Assembly: GCA_020249145.1 (NCBI GenBank)
Contig: JADCGF010000017.1
Location: 248,001 to 312,000, forward strand
Length of the DNA: 64,000 bases
Reading direction: 5' to 3'
From: Roseomonas sp.
Lineage (GTDB): Bacteria > Pseudomonadota > Alphaproteobacteria > Acetobacterales > Acetobacteraceae
Shown in pieces: positions 26,074-34,571 of this stretch. The notes beneath the pieces were generated by a model. That model saw nothing but the letters and a program-made list of their open reading frames with translations. It ran no database searches and had not been told where the DNA came from. The position numbers and the translations under genes are program-made. Each line of letters begins with the position of its first letter. The stretch's first letter is position 1.

Positions 26074-27147
26074 ATGGCTTCCTTCCCGATCACCCGCACC
26101 ACCACCCCCAAGGTGAAGCCCGCCGATGATGAGCTTTCCTTCGGCAAGGTGCTGACCGATCACATGTTCCTGATGGATTATCAGGAAGATAAGGGCTGGC
26201 ATTCGCCGCGGATCGTCCCCTATGGGCCGCTCAGCCTGGATCCCGCGACCTCCGTGCTGCATTATGGTCAGGCGATTTTTGATGGGCTCAAGGCGTTTCG
26301 CGGCGATGATGATCAAATCCGCCTGTTCCGCCCGGATCGCCATGCGGAACGCTTCAATCGCTCTGGCCAGATCATGTGCATGCCGGAATTGCCGGTGGAT
26401 ATCATTCGCCAAAGCTTTGATGCGCTGGTTGGGCTTGAACATGAATGGGTGCCGCGCAAACCCGGCACAGCGCTGTATCTCCGCCCCACCATCATCGCGA
26501 CCGATGTGATGCTGGGCGTGCATCCGGCGCATAACTACATCTACTTCCTGATCCTGTCGCCGGTTGGTTCCTATTACAAGGAAGGCGTGAAGCCGGTGAA
26601 AATCCTGGCCTCAGACACGCATGTCCGCGCGGTGAAGGGCGGCACCGGCGAAGCCAAGACCGCCGGCAATTATGCCGCGAGCCTGGCGGGCCAGCGCGAT
26701 GCCGCGCGCGCCGGCTATTCGCAGGTGCTGTATCTGGATGGCGTGAACCGCAAATACCTGGATGAAGTCGGCACAATGAATATCATGCTGCGGATCGGGG
26801 ATGAGGTAATCACGCCGCCATTGACTGGCACCATCTTGGATGGCGTGACCCGCGCCAGCACCATGCAATTGATGCGCGATTGGGGGCTGAAAGTCACCGA
26901 ACGCCCGATCGCCATTGATGAAGTGATGGCGGCGGGGCGCGATGGCAGCCTCAAGGAAATGTGGGGCACGGGGACGGCGGCGGTGGTCTCCCCGGTTGGG
27001 ACGCTCGGCTATAAGGGCGAGGATGTGCTGATCAATGGTGGTGAGATCGGCGATGTCACGCGCCGGCTTTATGATGCCATCACCGGCCTGCAATATGGCC
27101 GCAGCAATGACCCGCATGGCTGGACAAGTATCGTTCGCAAAGGGTGA
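26074..27147 (+). CDS. ilvE: branched-chain amino acid aminotransferase
   Basis: A 357-residue class IV PLP enzyme interconverting leucine, isoleucine and valine with their 2-oxo acids, in the longer eukaryote-like/BCAT2 format. Signatures: SVLHYGQAIFDGLKAFRG, RLFRPDRHAERFNRSG, VKGGTGEAKTAGNYAASL with the cofactor lysine, and EVMAAGRDGSLKEMWGTGTA near the C-terminus. Ribosome site GAGGA lies 10 bases before the ATG. The next gene starts three bases past (or overlapping) its stop, so both share a message. Confidence 0.92.
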   Translation: MASFPITRTTTPKVKPADDELSFGKVLTDHMFLMDYQEDKGWHSPRIVPYGPLSLDPATSVLHYGQAIFDGLKAFRGDDDQIRLFRPDRHAERFNRSGQIMCMPELPVDIIRQSFDALVGLEHEWVPRKPGTALYLRPTIIATDVMLGVHPAHNYIYFLILSPVGSYYKEGVKPVKILASDTHVRAVKGGTGEAKTAGNYAASLAGQRDAARAGYSQVLYLDGVNRKYLDEVGTMNIMLRIGDEVITPPLTGTILDGVTRASTMQLMRDWGLKVTERPIAIDEVMAAGRDGSLKEMWGTGTAAVVSPVGTLGYKGEDVLINGGEIGDVTRRLYDAITGLQYGRSNDPHGWTSIVRKG

Positions 27148-27149
27148 GG

Positions 27150-27788
27150 ATGAAGCTCCTCGTCCTTGGTGGCACGGGCCGCATAGGGCGTGAGATTGTC
27201 GCGCAGGGCGTGGCGCGCGGGCATGGCATCACCGCGCAAAGCCGAAGCAGCAGGCCACAGGGCCTGCCGCCATCCGTCGCGGTGGCGCCCGCTGATCCCC
27301 AAGACCAGGCAGCGCTTGCCGGCGCCTTGGCCGGTCAGGATGCCGTGATTTACGCGCTTGGCTTTCGCGGGCGTGGAGAGGTTTCGTTTTTCTCGGACAC
27401 CACCAGGGCGTTGATTGCGGCCATGCAAACCGGCGGGCCGCAGCGCCTGATTGCCATCACCGGCGTTGGGGCAGGCGATACCAAGGGGCATGGCGGTTTT
27501 TTCTACGACTACCTGATCTATCCGCTGTTCACGAAAAACCTTTACGCCGACAAGGACAGGCAGGAGGCGCTGATCCGCGCGAGCCGCCTTGATTGGACCA
27601 TCCTGCGCCCGGCGCCCTTCACATCTAGGCCAGGGAATGAGCCTTTTCACATCCTGAACGCCATCGCACCCGGCACGCGTTTATCGAGCGTCACGCCCGC
27701 AGAAGTCGCAAGGCTCGCGCTTGATTGCGCAGAAGGCGGGCTGCATCGGCATGAGGCAGTGTTCTTTGGACATGGGGTCGCGGCTTAA
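27150..27788 (+). CDS. NAD(P)H-binding SDR-type protein (NmrA/atypical)
   Basis: A 212-residue Rossmann-fold protein of the atypical short-chain dehydrogenase group: MKLLVLGGTGRIGREIVAQG with the G-x-x-G-x-x-G nucleotide loop, GQDAVIYALGF, and RASRLDWTILRPAPFTSRPG, the typical tail of NAD(P)H-binding (PF13460-like) proteins. The YxxxK dyad of classical reductases is not evident. Start ATG at 27150; a GTG at 27144 overlapping the ilvE stop is also possible. Often these act as flavin reductases or sensors; no specific function can be given. Confidence 0.78.
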   Translation: MKLLVLGGTGRIGREIVAQGVARGHGITAQSRSSRPQGLPPSVAVAPADPQDQAALAGALAGQDAVIYALGFRGRGEVSFFSDTTRALIAAMQTGGPQRLIAITGVGAGDTKGHGGFFYDYLIYPLFTKNLYADKDRQEALIRASRLDWTILRPAPFTSRPGNEPFHILNAIAPGTRLSSVTPAEVARLALDCAEGGLHRHEAVFFGHGVAA

Positions 27789-27805
27789 TGCCAAGCGGGC
27801 AGCGC

Positions 27806-27982
27806 CTAGTCTTCCTTCTTCGCCCCATCAATCACGGTGCGCAGCTTGGCCTTCTCAGCCGCAACTCGTGCGCGTTCGGCCTTGGTCTGCCCATATTTGG
27901 CGCGGTTTTCCGTGGCCTTCGCTTCGGCGGCTTCGCGCACCTTGGCCTTACGGGCGCGATTGAGGTTGACGATTTCAGCCAT
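27806..27982 (-). CDS. DUF4169 family small protein
   Basis: A 58-residue, Lys/Arg/Ala-rich helical protein: MAEIVNLNRARKAKVREAAE near the start and NRAKYGQTKAERARVAAEKA in the middle, the standard pattern of DUF4169 proteins found in Alphaproteobacteria. It is easily missed because it is under 60 residues. Function unknown; the charge pattern suggests nucleic-acid or ribosome association, which is speculation. It ends close to the convergent NAD(P)H-binding gene and diverges from the dienelactone hydrolase gene (42 bases apart). Confidence 0.82.
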   Translation of the reverse strand: MAEIVNLNRARKAKVREAAEAKATENRAKYGQTKAERARVAAEKAKLRTVIDGAKKED

Positions 27983-28023
27983 CCCCGCAGGATAGTCCCA
28001 TCTCTTTTCGAAGGAAAACGCCC

Positions 28024-28689
28024 ATGCCCTTGATCTCCCTTACCGCAGCTGATGGTTTTCGCCTGCAAGCCTATCGTACCGGCCCGCAAGATGCCGCGCG
28101 TGCCCTGGTGGTGACGCAGGAAATTTTTGGTGTGAACCGCCATATCCGCAAGCTCTGCGATGATTTCGCCGCTGCCGGCTATGCGGTGATTGCGCCGCAG
28201 CTTTTTGATCGTGCTGAGCGCAATGTGGAACTTGGCTATGACGCCGCCGCTCTGGCACGCGGGCGCGAATTGCGTGGCAAGATTGATGCCGGCAAGACTG
28301 TTTTGGATGTGCTGGCGGCTGCGGCTGCCCTGCCGCGTCAAGCCAAGCGCGGCATTGTTGGCTATTGCTGGGGCGGCACTGTCGCCTGGCATGGCGCAAC
28401 CCGCACCAGCGCCTTTTCCGCTTCCGTTGGCTGGTATGGCGGCGGTGTCGCCGCGGCCAAGGATGAGGTGCCGAATTGCCCGACGCAGCTCCATTTCGGC
28501 GAAACCGATGCCTCAATCCCGATGAGCGATGTGGAAGCAATCCGCGCCGCGCGGACGGAAGTGGAAGTCTTCGTCTATATGGGTGCGGGCCATGGTTTTG
28601 GCTGTGATGAACGCGGGTCTTACGTGGCGAAGGATGCCGCGCTGGCGCAGGAACGCACCCTGGCGTTTTTCGCCAAGCATCTCGGCTGA
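28024..28689 (+). CDS. dienelactone hydrolase family protein
   Basis: A 221-residue alpha/beta hydrolase of the dienelactone hydrolase family. The cysteine nucleophile lies in GIVGYCWGGTVAWHGA (Cys about residue 115), the acid is probably in FGETDASIPM, and the histidine in YMGAGHGFGCDERG. The N-terminal half (ALVVTQEIFGVNRHIRKLCD, then DFAAAGYAVIAPQLFDR) is the usual DLH pattern. Ribosome site GAAGGAAAA precedes the ATG. It ends at a strong hairpin shared with the convergent phasin gene. Family members open dienelactones or hydrolyse other esters; the substrate here is unknown. Confidence 0.86.
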   Translation: MPLISLTAADGFRLQAYRTGPQDAARALVVTQEIFGVNRHIRKLCDDFAAAGYAVIAPQLFDRAERNVELGYDAAALARGRELRGKIDAGKTVLDVLAAAAALPRQAKRGIVGYCWGGTVAWHGATRTSAFSASVGWYGGGVAAAKDEVPNCPTQLHFGETDASIPMSDVEAIRAARTEVEVFVYMGAGHGFGCDERGSYVAKDAALAQERTLAFFAKHLG

Positions 28690-28696
28690 GAATAGC

Positions 28697-28719
28697 GGCG
28701 CGGGGGATGCCCCCGCGCC
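28697..28719. terminator. bidirectional hairpin between convergent DLH and phasin genes
   Basis: GGCGCGGGGG and CCCCCGCGCC form a perfect 10-bp GC stem with a three-base ATG loop, located in the 37-base gap between two convergent genes. It can serve both transcripts, although no clear T-run follows. Confidence 0.65.
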
Positions 28720-28726
28720 AAACGCA

Positions 28727-29161
28727 TCACGCCTTCTTGTCGGTGGAGAGGTTCTTGACCTCCTCCATCGCTTCGGAAAAGCGCTTATGCAGCACTGAAA
28801 GCGCCTCGCCGCTTGATCTTTGAATCAGATCGGCCAGTTCCTGCATCTGCCCAACGGCGCGCTCATAAGTGGCCTTGGCCATTTCCGCACGCTTCGCGGC
28901 CTGTTCCTGAATATCGCCCGGGCTTGCCATGCTGCGCATGGCATCCTGCATTTCGGCGACCGATTGTTGGACGATTTCCATATGCCGTTCAGCGACTGCG
29001 CGCGCACCCTCCAGCGCCACCTTATTGGCTGCCGTAATCGCTTCCAGGTTTTTCTGCTGCGCCTTGGCGAGTTCTGTCATATCCGGCATGGCGGGCAGGC
29101 GGAATTCCGCCATTATCTTCGTGATGTCGAGGTTGGGCTTGAAGCTGAAGGGGTCGGTCAT
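28727..29161 (-). CDS. phasin family protein
   Basis: A 144-residue helical protein of the phasin family that coats polyhydroxyalkanoate granules. The pattern TELAKAQQKNLEAITAANKV, ALEGARAVAERHMEIVQQSV, and YERAVGQMQELADLIQRSSG is typical (TIGR01841-type), with no transmembrane segment. A CAGGAG ribosome site precedes the ATG by 6 bases. No PHA synthase or depolymerase gene is in the window, so granule association is inferred from family. A TetR regulator lies 48 bases upstream on the same strand. Confidence 0.88.
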   Translation of the reverse strand: MTDPFSFKPNLDITKIMAEFRLPAMPDMTELAKAQQKNLEAITAANKVALEGARAVAERHMEIVQQSVAEMQDAMRSMASPGDIQEQAAKRAEMAKATYERAVGQMQELADLIQRSSGEALSVLHKRFSEAMEEVKNLSTDKKA

Positions 29162-29209
29162 GGGGGGCTCCTGAGGTGATAGGCCAGTATAGACCGCCGA
29201 CGCTCAAGG

Positions 29210-29827
29210 TCACGAAGTTTCGGCGGCTTCCGCAGCGGGCGGTGGCGCGGCTTCGCCCCGCAGCAGGCCGAGCGGGCGGGCGATCCGTTCCGCCCGATCC
29301 AGCGCCGAATCCAAGGCTGCCATGGTGGCGCCCATATCGGGGCTGTCATCACGCGCCCAAGCACGGATGGTGGCAAGCCATACGCCGGCAAGGCCAAGCG
29401 CCAGCAACCTGGCCTCACAGCTTTTTGCCTCGACCTCGGCGGCTTCCAGCATCCAGCGCATGGCAATGCCGATATGCGGCGCCAAAGCCAGCGCAAGGGC
29501 AGGGTCGCGGCGCATGTCTTCAAACAGGCGGAGAATGCCTTCACGGTGTGGCTGCATGGCATCCACCCGGCGCATCAGCACGTCAAAAACCCGGTCCCGC
29601 GCCGAACCGCCCTGGCCCGGAATGGTGCCGGCCAGCACGGCATGGTCCATGACCCGCCCATGCAGGCGCAGCAAATCAAGCCGCGTCGGAAAGCGCGCCC
29701 GTAGCGCGGCGGTATCGGTGCCCGCTTCTGCGGCCAGGCGGCGCATGGTCAGCCCAGGCCAGCCATGCGTGGCAATCACGCGCCAGAGCGCGGCGATCAG
29801 GGTTTCGTCAGTGGCGGTTTCGGTCAT
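29210..29827 (-). CDS. TetR family transcriptional regulator
   Basis: A 205-residue regulator with an N-terminal TetR helix-turn-helix at about residues 9-52: ALWRVIATHGWPGLTMRRLA, then AEAGTDTAALRARFPTRLDL. The C-terminal helical domain (MLEAAEVEAKSCEARLLALG) is of the COQ9-like/TetR_C type. Ligand and targets are unknown; being just upstream of the phasin gene on the same strand, it may be co-transcribed with it. It ends in an Ala/Pro-rich tail. Confidence 0.82.
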   Translation of the reverse strand: MTETATDETLIAALWRVIATHGWPGLTMRRLAAEAGTDTAALRARFPTRLDLLRLHGRVMDHAVLAGTIPGQGGSARDRVFDVLMRRVDAMQPHREGILRLFEDMRRDPALALALAPHIGIAMRWMLEAAEVEAKSCEARLLALGLAGVWLATIRAWARDDSPDMGATMAALDSALDRAERIARPLGLLRGEAAPPPAAEAAETS

Positions 29828-29850
29828 GATACGGATATGGCGCCCAAGGC

Positions 29851-30822
29851 CTATTTCACCAGGGTAGGTGCTGAGGCTTCAGTCGGTAGCACATGCTCCC
29901 GCCAAGCCCGGTCAAAGACAGCGGCGGCATGAGATTCCTGCAGGAAGGCAGCGGTGCAGGTATCACAGGGCTTCCTTTTTTCCTGAGCTCCCACCAATTC
30001 GCGGCGCCAGCCGGCTGCCCTTTGGCTCGCGAAGGCCTGGAAGATACTGCCGTAATCCTTCAAATTGCCGATCAGATAATCTTCATGCTCTGGCCGGTCG
30101 CTGCGGATATGGCAGCAGGGCACGATATTGCCCGAAAAGCCGATGATGAAATGGGCGAAAGGAAAGAAGCAGGGTGCGGTGCGCTTCGCCGCTGGCGTGA
30201 TGTCTGGCAGCAACCCGCCGCGATCTGTCCCATTGCGCATGAAATTGATGGCGCGGGTTTCAATTTCCAGGCGCGGATGCGGCATCTTGGCAATGATGTA
30301 TTCATTGGACCGCACGGTCGCGATGCGCGCCGCTATCCCCGCGCGCACGGAAATCTCCAGCATCCGGTTGATGGCATAGATGTCCGAGTATTGGTCATCC
30401 TTGCGCATATGAATCGAGATATGCATGTAATTCAGGCCGGCTTCTGCCAGGGCTTCGATATAGTCCGGGTCAAGATAATCGCCATTCGTGTAGATCATCA
30501 GCCTGGCATTGGGCATTGTTTCACGCGCTTCCCGGATGCGATCCAGAATGGTGCGATCCGCCAATGGTTCATTGTAGCTGTTCATCACAAAATTATGCCG
30601 GAAGCCGATTTCGGCCAGGTTATCCAGCACCATCCGCCAGACGGGTTCTTCCATGCGCACATTATCGCCCAAGCGATCGCCGACCACATTGGGGCAATAG
30701 GAACAGCGGCGATTGCAATAGGAATGCGTTTCGACTTCTACGCGCCCAACCGCGCTGGCGAAATAGCGCTTCGCCACTTCGCGGTCTGCGATGGGGATGA
30801 AGGCAGCCCGGCCCAGTTGCAT
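29851..30822 (-). CDS. radical SAM/SPASM domain protein
   Basis: A 323-residue radical SAM enzyme. The [4Fe-4S] cluster motif C-x3-C-x2-C is at Cys36, Cys40 and Cys43 (HSYCNRRCSYCPNVVGD). The barrel continues with FVMNSYNEPLADRTILDRIR and RLMIYTNGDYLDPDYIEALA. C-terminal cysteines (APCFFPFAHFIIGFSGNIVP then CC, and KPCDTC) form a SPASM-like auxiliary cluster region. Start ATG at 30822 (MQLGRAAFIP) lies 13 bases after the proC stop on the same strand. SPASM proteins modify peptides or carbohydrates; no precursor peptide is adjacent, so the substrate is unknown. Confidence 0.84.
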   Translation of the reverse strand: MQLGRAAFIPIADREVAKRYFASAVGRVEVETHSYCNRRCSYCPNVVGDRLGDNVRMEEPVWRMVLDNLAEIGFRHNFVMNSYNEPLADRTILDRIREARETMPNARLMIYTNGDYLDPDYIEALAEAGLNYMHISIHMRKDDQYSDIYAINRMLEISVRAGIAARIATVRSNEYIIAKMPHPRLEIETRAINFMRNGTDRGGLLPDITPAAKRTAPCFFPFAHFIIGFSGNIVPCCHIRSDRPEHEDYLIGNLKDYGSIFQAFASQRAAGWRRELVGAQEKRKPCDTCTAAFLQESHAAAVFDRAWREHVLPTEASAPTLVK

Positions 30823-30835
30823 CCGCTTGAATTCC

Positions 30836-31648
30836 CTATCCCGCCAATTCCCGAGCCCGATCCGTCGCCGCCTGAATGGCGCGCGACATCGTCTTGGGCC
30901 AGGCATCCGGTTCCATCAGCACCGCCAAAGCGCGCTCCGTGGTGCCCTTGGGACTGGTAACGGCGCGGCGGAGGTCAGCGGCGTCCTGTTCACTCGCCCC
31001 CAGCAGCGCGCCTGAGCCCGCGACCGTTGCCCGCGCCATGCGCCGCGCCAAATCACGCGGCAAGCCCTGTTCCACGGCAGCGGCTTCCAATACCTCGGCC
31101 AGCAGAAACACATAGGCCGGGCCGCCGCCCGATACCGCCGTCACGGGATTGATCTGATCTTCCTGATCAACCCAGGCCACTTCGCCAATCGCCGCCAGCA
31201 ACGCATCGGCCAGCGCCTTCTGAGCATCCGTGACGCCCGGCCCAGCGAAGGCCGCCGTAAAGCCCTGGCGGATGGCGGCAGGCGTATTCGGCATGGCGCG
31301 CACTACCGCTGTGCCCGCGCCAAGCGCTGCCTGCATGGAAGCAATCGAACGCCCCGCCATGATGGAAAGGAACAAGGCCCCCTGCGCGGCAAACCGCGTA
31401 TAGGCAGGCAAGCTGCTTGGCGCTTCCTGCGGTTTGATGGCGGCCACCACCGCGGCGGGGCGGAAATCGGCCGGGATGGCGGCAGCATCCGCCAACACGC
31501 GCACACGCCCGGCAAAGGCCGCCACCGCCGGCGCATGGGGTTCCACCACCACAGCGTCAGCAAGGCCCTGTTCCAGCCAGCCGGACAGCATCGCGCCGCC
31601 CATCTTGCCGCAGCCAATAAGAAGGATCGGGGGGAGTTTTTCGCTCAT
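30836..31648 (-). CDS. proC: pyrroline-5-carboxylate reductase
   Basis: A 270-residue NAD(P)H-dependent enzyme making proline from pyrroline-5-carboxylate. N-terminal Rossmann loop ILLIGCGKMGGAMLSGWLEQ, the diagnostic VRAMPNTPAAIRQGFTA, and the P5CR signature with VTAVSGGGPAYVFLLAEVLE and AVTSPKGTTERALAVL. Length is normal. I use the ATG at 31648; the frame extends upstream into the end of the YbjN gene. The radical SAM gene follows after 13 bases; the YbjN-domain gene precedes it by 55 bases. Confidence 0.93.
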   Translation of the reverse strand: MSEKLPPILLIGCGKMGGAMLSGWLEQGLADAVVVEPHAPAVAAFAGRVRVLADAAAIPADFRPAAVVAAIKPQEAPSSLPAYTRFAAQGALFLSIMAGRSIASMQAALGAGTAVVRAMPNTPAAIRQGFTAAFAGPGVTDAQKALADALLAAIGEVAWVDQEDQINPVTAVSGGGPAYVFLLAEVLEAAAVEQGLPRDLARRMARATVAGSGALLGASEQDAADLRRAVTSPKGTTERALAVLMEPDAWPKTMSRAIQAATDRARELAG

Positions 31649-31703
31649 GCCCCCAGACTGCCTTTGAAATGAGGCGCGGGCAATCACCCGCGCAATTGGA
31701 AAC

Positions 31704-32207
31704 TTACGCCTCGCCCACGCAATCCAGCATGGCGGCGGCCAGCGCATCGGCTGGGCTTTTCCCGCCCCACAGCACGAATTGAAAGGCCGGGAAGAAGCGT
31801 TCGCATTCCGTCAGCGCGATATCCACCATATCTTCCAGGCTTTCCGCCGAGGCACCAGGCGCGCCCCGCAGCAGCACGGAATGGCGGAACACCGGCACGC
31901 CATCCTCGGCTTCAATGCCGAAATGCCCGATCCATAGGCGGTCATTCGCCAAGGCCAGCAATTCATAGAGCTTTTCCCGCCGCGCCGCCGGCACTTTCAA
32001 ATCAAAGGCGCAGGTAAATGCCATGGCGCTCATCTCAGAGGACCATGAGAAATGCAGCCCGTAATCGCACCATTTCCCGGGCGCTTCGGCGGCCATTTCC
32101 TCATCGGAGCGGCGTTCAAAGACCCATTCATTGCCGGAAATGATCTGTTCCAGCACGTCCAAGGGATTGATAACGCGATCAATTTCAGTGTGTAGAGAGG
32201 CTGACAT
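31704..32207 (-). CDS. YbjN domain-containing protein
   Basis: A 167-residue protein with a YbjN (type III secretion chaperone-like fold) domain: NPLDVLEQIISGNEWVFERR, SDEEMAAEAPGKWCDYGLHF and SWSSEMSAMAFTCAFDLKVP are the conserved alphaproteobacterial form. Family members in E. coli influence stress and motility regulation; mechanism is unknown. A GGGGGAG ribosome site lies upstream of the ATG at 32207. It precedes proC on the same strand, a pairing I recall as common in Rhodospirillales. Confidence 0.84.
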   Translation of the reverse strand: MSASLHTEIDRVINPLDVLEQIISGNEWVFERRSDEEMAAEAPGKWCDYGLHFSWSSEMSAMAFTCAFDLKVPAARREKLYELLALANDRLWIGHFGIEAEDGVPVFRHSVLLRGAPGASAESLEDMVDIALTECERFFPAFQFVLWGGKSPADALAAAMLDCVGEA

Positions 32208-32340
32208 CGGAAACTCCCCCTTTCCGATCAGCCGGCCTGCACCCCAACATCTGGTGTGCGAATCGGGCCGACGACCACAAGGGGGAGATTACGCAGGTGC
32301 GGAATCCCACTGCAAGGGCGAATAGGTTACAATCCTGTCT

Positions 32341-32691
32341 TCACGTAGTGGATGAGGATTTGCCGCCCGATTTCGGAACCGGCTTCGATTGTTTTGTCGC
32401 ATTTTCCGAGTCGCCAAGTGTTTCCACTTGGCTTGAAAATGCTTTGGCTTCCAGCGCTTCCACCCGGGCTGCCAGGTCTTCAGCCTGTTCCCGGGCACGA
32501 CGCGCGACATCCATGGCGGCGTCCAATTCTTCCCGCCGCACCAGATCCAGCCGGCGGATAATGGCTTCCGCCTGGGCCTTGGCGATGGCCTCAATCTCAG
32601 CACGGATGCCGGTCAGCACCGAAAACGCGCCGCCGGCCACGCCTGCCAGGTCGTCCATCATGCGGGCACGCCCGCCACCCTGATCCTTCAT
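32341..32691 (-). CDS. UbiK/BMFP-type accessory factor with a repeat-derived C-terminal tail
   Basis: A 116-residue protein of the UbiK (YqiC/BMFP) family, membrane-fusogenic factors that assist ubiquinone biosynthesis. Residues about 8-38 are the helix MMDDLAGVAGGAFSVLTGIR, and about 50-83 the coiled coil VRREELDAAMDVARRAREQA, EDLAARVEALEAKAF. That is the whole usual family. The last about 30 residues (SSQVETLGDSENATKQSKP) are outside it and are encoded by a 47-bp palindromic repeat that also occurs at 39550. So the tail looks like a repeat captured into the reading frame. It diverges from hldD by 95 bases. Confidence 0.82.
   Translation of the reverse strand: MKDQGGGRARMMDDLAGVAGGAFSVLTGIRAEIEAIAKAQAEAIIRRLDLVRREELDAAMDVARRAREQAEDLAARVEALEAKAFSSQVETLGDSENATKQSKPVPKSGGKSSSTT
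32396..32442. repeat. 47-bp palindromic dispersed repeat, copy 1 (inside UbiK-like gene)
   Basis: The segment reads as nested inverted repeats: outer GCATTTTC with GAAAATGC, inner GCCAAGTG with CACTTGGC around TTT. It matches the reverse complement of 39550-39596 at 41 of 47 positions, with changes concentrated in the central loop. On the coding strand it gives SQVETLGDSENATK; copy 2 in the same phase gives SQVASLGGSENATK. This fits a REP/RPE-like palindromic element that is tolerated inside coding sequence. Confidence 0.8.
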
Positions 32692-32786
32692 CGCCTTGCC
32701 CTTTCGGCTCTTGCTTGCCGGTCCATCCCCTCAACGCCTATACCCTAGCGACACGTCGCTCAAGATCGAGGCTGCGGAAAACCGCC

Positions 32787-33770
32787 ATGCATATTGTCAC
32801 TGGCGGGGCCGGTTTCATCGGCTCCAACCTGGTTGCAGCACTTTGCGCCCGAGGGGCGGAGGTGATGGTGGTGGACCGCCTGCGCCAAGGGGTGAAGTGG
32901 CGCAATTTGGCAAAGCACCCCATCGCCGGCGTGATCCCGCCCGAGGCGTTATGGGATTTCCTGGCCGCCGGCGCGCCGGTGGAAGCGGTGTTTCATATGG
33001 GGGCGATCAGCGCCACCACGGAGTCCGATGGCGATCTGGTGGCGGCGGTGAACATCACCTTGTCACAGCGCTTGTGGGATTGGTGCGCCAAGCGCGGCGT
33101 ACCCTTCATCTATGCGTCTTCCGCCGCGACTTATGGCGATGGGGCGCTTGGGTTTGATGATGACGCATCCGAAGCGGCGCTTGCCAAATTACGGCCCCTC
33201 AATCTGTATGGCTGGTCCAAGCTGGCTTTTGATCGGCGCGTGGCGCAGATGCTGACGCGCGGGCAGGCGCGGCCGCCGCAATGGGCTGGGCTACGCTTCT
33301 TCAATGTCTATGGCCCGAATGAACACCATAAGGGCCGCATGGCGAGTGTGGTGCTGCATAAATTCCGCCAGATCATGGCGAGTGAGGCGGCAACCCTTTT
33401 CGCCTCAGACCGCGAAGGTGTCGCGGATGGGGAACAGATGCGCGATTTTGTGCATGTGGATGATTGTGTCGCCGCGATGCTGTGGCTGCATGACAATCCC
33501 AGCACCTCAGGCCTGTTCAATATCGGCAGCGGCACGGCGAGGAGTTTTCTGGACCTGACGCGGGCGATTTACGCGGCCTTGGATCGTGCGCCCGATATCC
33601 GTTTTCTGCCCATGCCGGATGATCTGAAGGGCAATTACCAGTATTTCACCGAAGCCCGCATGGAACGCCTGCGCGCGGCTGGCTTTCGCAAAAACCCGAT
33701 CACGCTGGAAGCCGGTGTCGCTTCCTATGTGCGTGATGTGCTGCTGCGCGCCGAGGATCCCTTCGCCTGA
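32787..33770 (+). CDS. hldD: ADP-glyceromanno-heptose 6-epimerase
   Basis: A 327-residue SDR-family epimerase converting ADP-D-glycero- to ADP-L-glycero-D-manno-heptose for lipopolysaccharide inner core. The start MHIVTGGAGFIGSNLVAAL contains the NADP loop; AVFHMGAISATTESDG, FIYASSAATYGDGALGF, NLYGWSKLAFDRRV (Y-x-x-x-K) and FFNVYGPNEHHKGRMASVVL are diagnostic for HldD rather than other epimerases. ATG at 32787 is chosen because homology begins there. Its stop overlaps the lgt start by one base (TGATG). Confidence 0.93.
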   Translation: MHIVTGGAGFIGSNLVAALCARGAEVMVVDRLRQGVKWRNLAKHPIAGVIPPEALWDFLAAGAPVEAVFHMGAISATTESDGDLVAAVNITLSQRLWDWCAKRGVPFIYASSAATYGDGALGFDDDASEAALAKLRPLNLYGWSKLAFDRRVAQMLTRGQARPPQWAGLRFFNVYGPNEHHKGRMASVVLHKFRQIMASEAATLFASDREGVADGEQMRDFVHVDDCVAAMLWLHDNPSTSGLFNIGSGTARSFLDLTRAIYAALDRAPDIRFLPMPDDLKGNYQYFTEARMERLRAAGFRKNPITLEAGVASYVRDVLLRAEDPFA

Positions 33771-34567
33771 TGTTCTTCGCCCTGCCCTTTCCGATGATTG
33801 ATCCCGTGCTGGTGCAAATCGGGCCGTTTGCCATTCGCTGGTATGCTTTGGCCTATATCGCCGGGATTGTGCTGGGCTGGCGGCTCGCGCGGCGGTTGGT
33901 GGTGCTGGGGCCAAAGGTAGCGACGCCCGAACAGGTGGATGATTTTGTCACCTGGGTCACGCTTGGCATCATTCTGGGCGGGCGCTTTGGTTATGTGATT
34001 TTTTATCGCCCTGACATTTTCTTGAGAGCGCCTTGGGAGACTCTGTACCTATGGCAGGGCGGCATGTCCTTCCATGGCGGGGCGCTGGGTGTGATTGTCG
34101 CGCTGTATTTCTTCACGCGGCGCCAGGGGTTGGATTGGGTGGCGTTTTCCGATCGCGTGGTGTGCGTGGTGCCGATTGGGATTTTCCTGGGGCGGCTTGC
34201 AAATTTCATCAATGGCGAGCTTTGGGGCCGGGTGGCCGATGTGCCCTGGGCCATGGTGTTTCCCGGCGCCGGGCCTGATCCGCGCCACCCGTCGCAGCTT
34301 TATCAGGCTGGGCTTGAGGGGATGTGCCTTTTCGCCCTGCTGATGGTGCTGGTTTACCGGCCTTCAGTGCGCGCGCGTGCTGGCGTGCTTTCGGGCGTAT
34401 TTCTGGCCGGCTATGGCGTGGCGCGCTTCATTGGTGAGTTTTTCCGCCAGCCCGATGCGCATTTGGGGTTTTTGTTTGCGGGGGCGACCATGGGGCAATT
34501 GCTGTCGCTGCCGATGGTGGCGGTGGGGGCTTGGCTGGTGGTGCGGGGGATGCGGCGCCCGGCGTGA
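33770..34567 (+). CDS. lgt: prolipoprotein diacylglyceryl transferase
   Basis: A 265-residue inner-membrane enzyme that attaches diacylglycerol to lipobox cysteines, the first step in lipoprotein maturation. It has about seven membrane segments. Signatures: FAIRWYALAYIAGIVLGWRL, GRFGYVIFYRP, WQGGMSFHGGALGV (catalytic His) and the Lgt signature GRLANFINGELWGRVADVPW followed by PRHPSQLYQAGLEG. It is the only lgt in view and would process the two lipoproteins at 2.0-3.0 kb. A duplicated tRNA 3' end begins five bases after its stop codon. Confidence 0.95.
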   Translation: MFFALPFPMIDPVLVQIGPFAIRWYALAYIAGIVLGWRLARRLVVLGPKVATPEQVDDFVTWVTLGIILGGRFGYVIFYRPDIFLRAPWETLYLWQGGMSFHGGALGVIVALYFFTRRQGLDWVAFSDRVVCVVPIGIFLGRLANFINGELWGRVADVPWAMVFPGAGPDPRHPSQLYQAGLEGMCLFALLMVLVYRPSVRARAGVLSGVFLAGYGVARFIGEFFRQPDAHLGFLFAGATMGQLLSLPMVAVGAWLVVRGMRRPA

Positions 34568-34571
34568 TACG

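Noticed and set aside
28727..29161. Complete PHA biosynthesis locus
   Set aside because: Only the phasin is present; no PhaC, PhaA/B or depolymerase is in the window.
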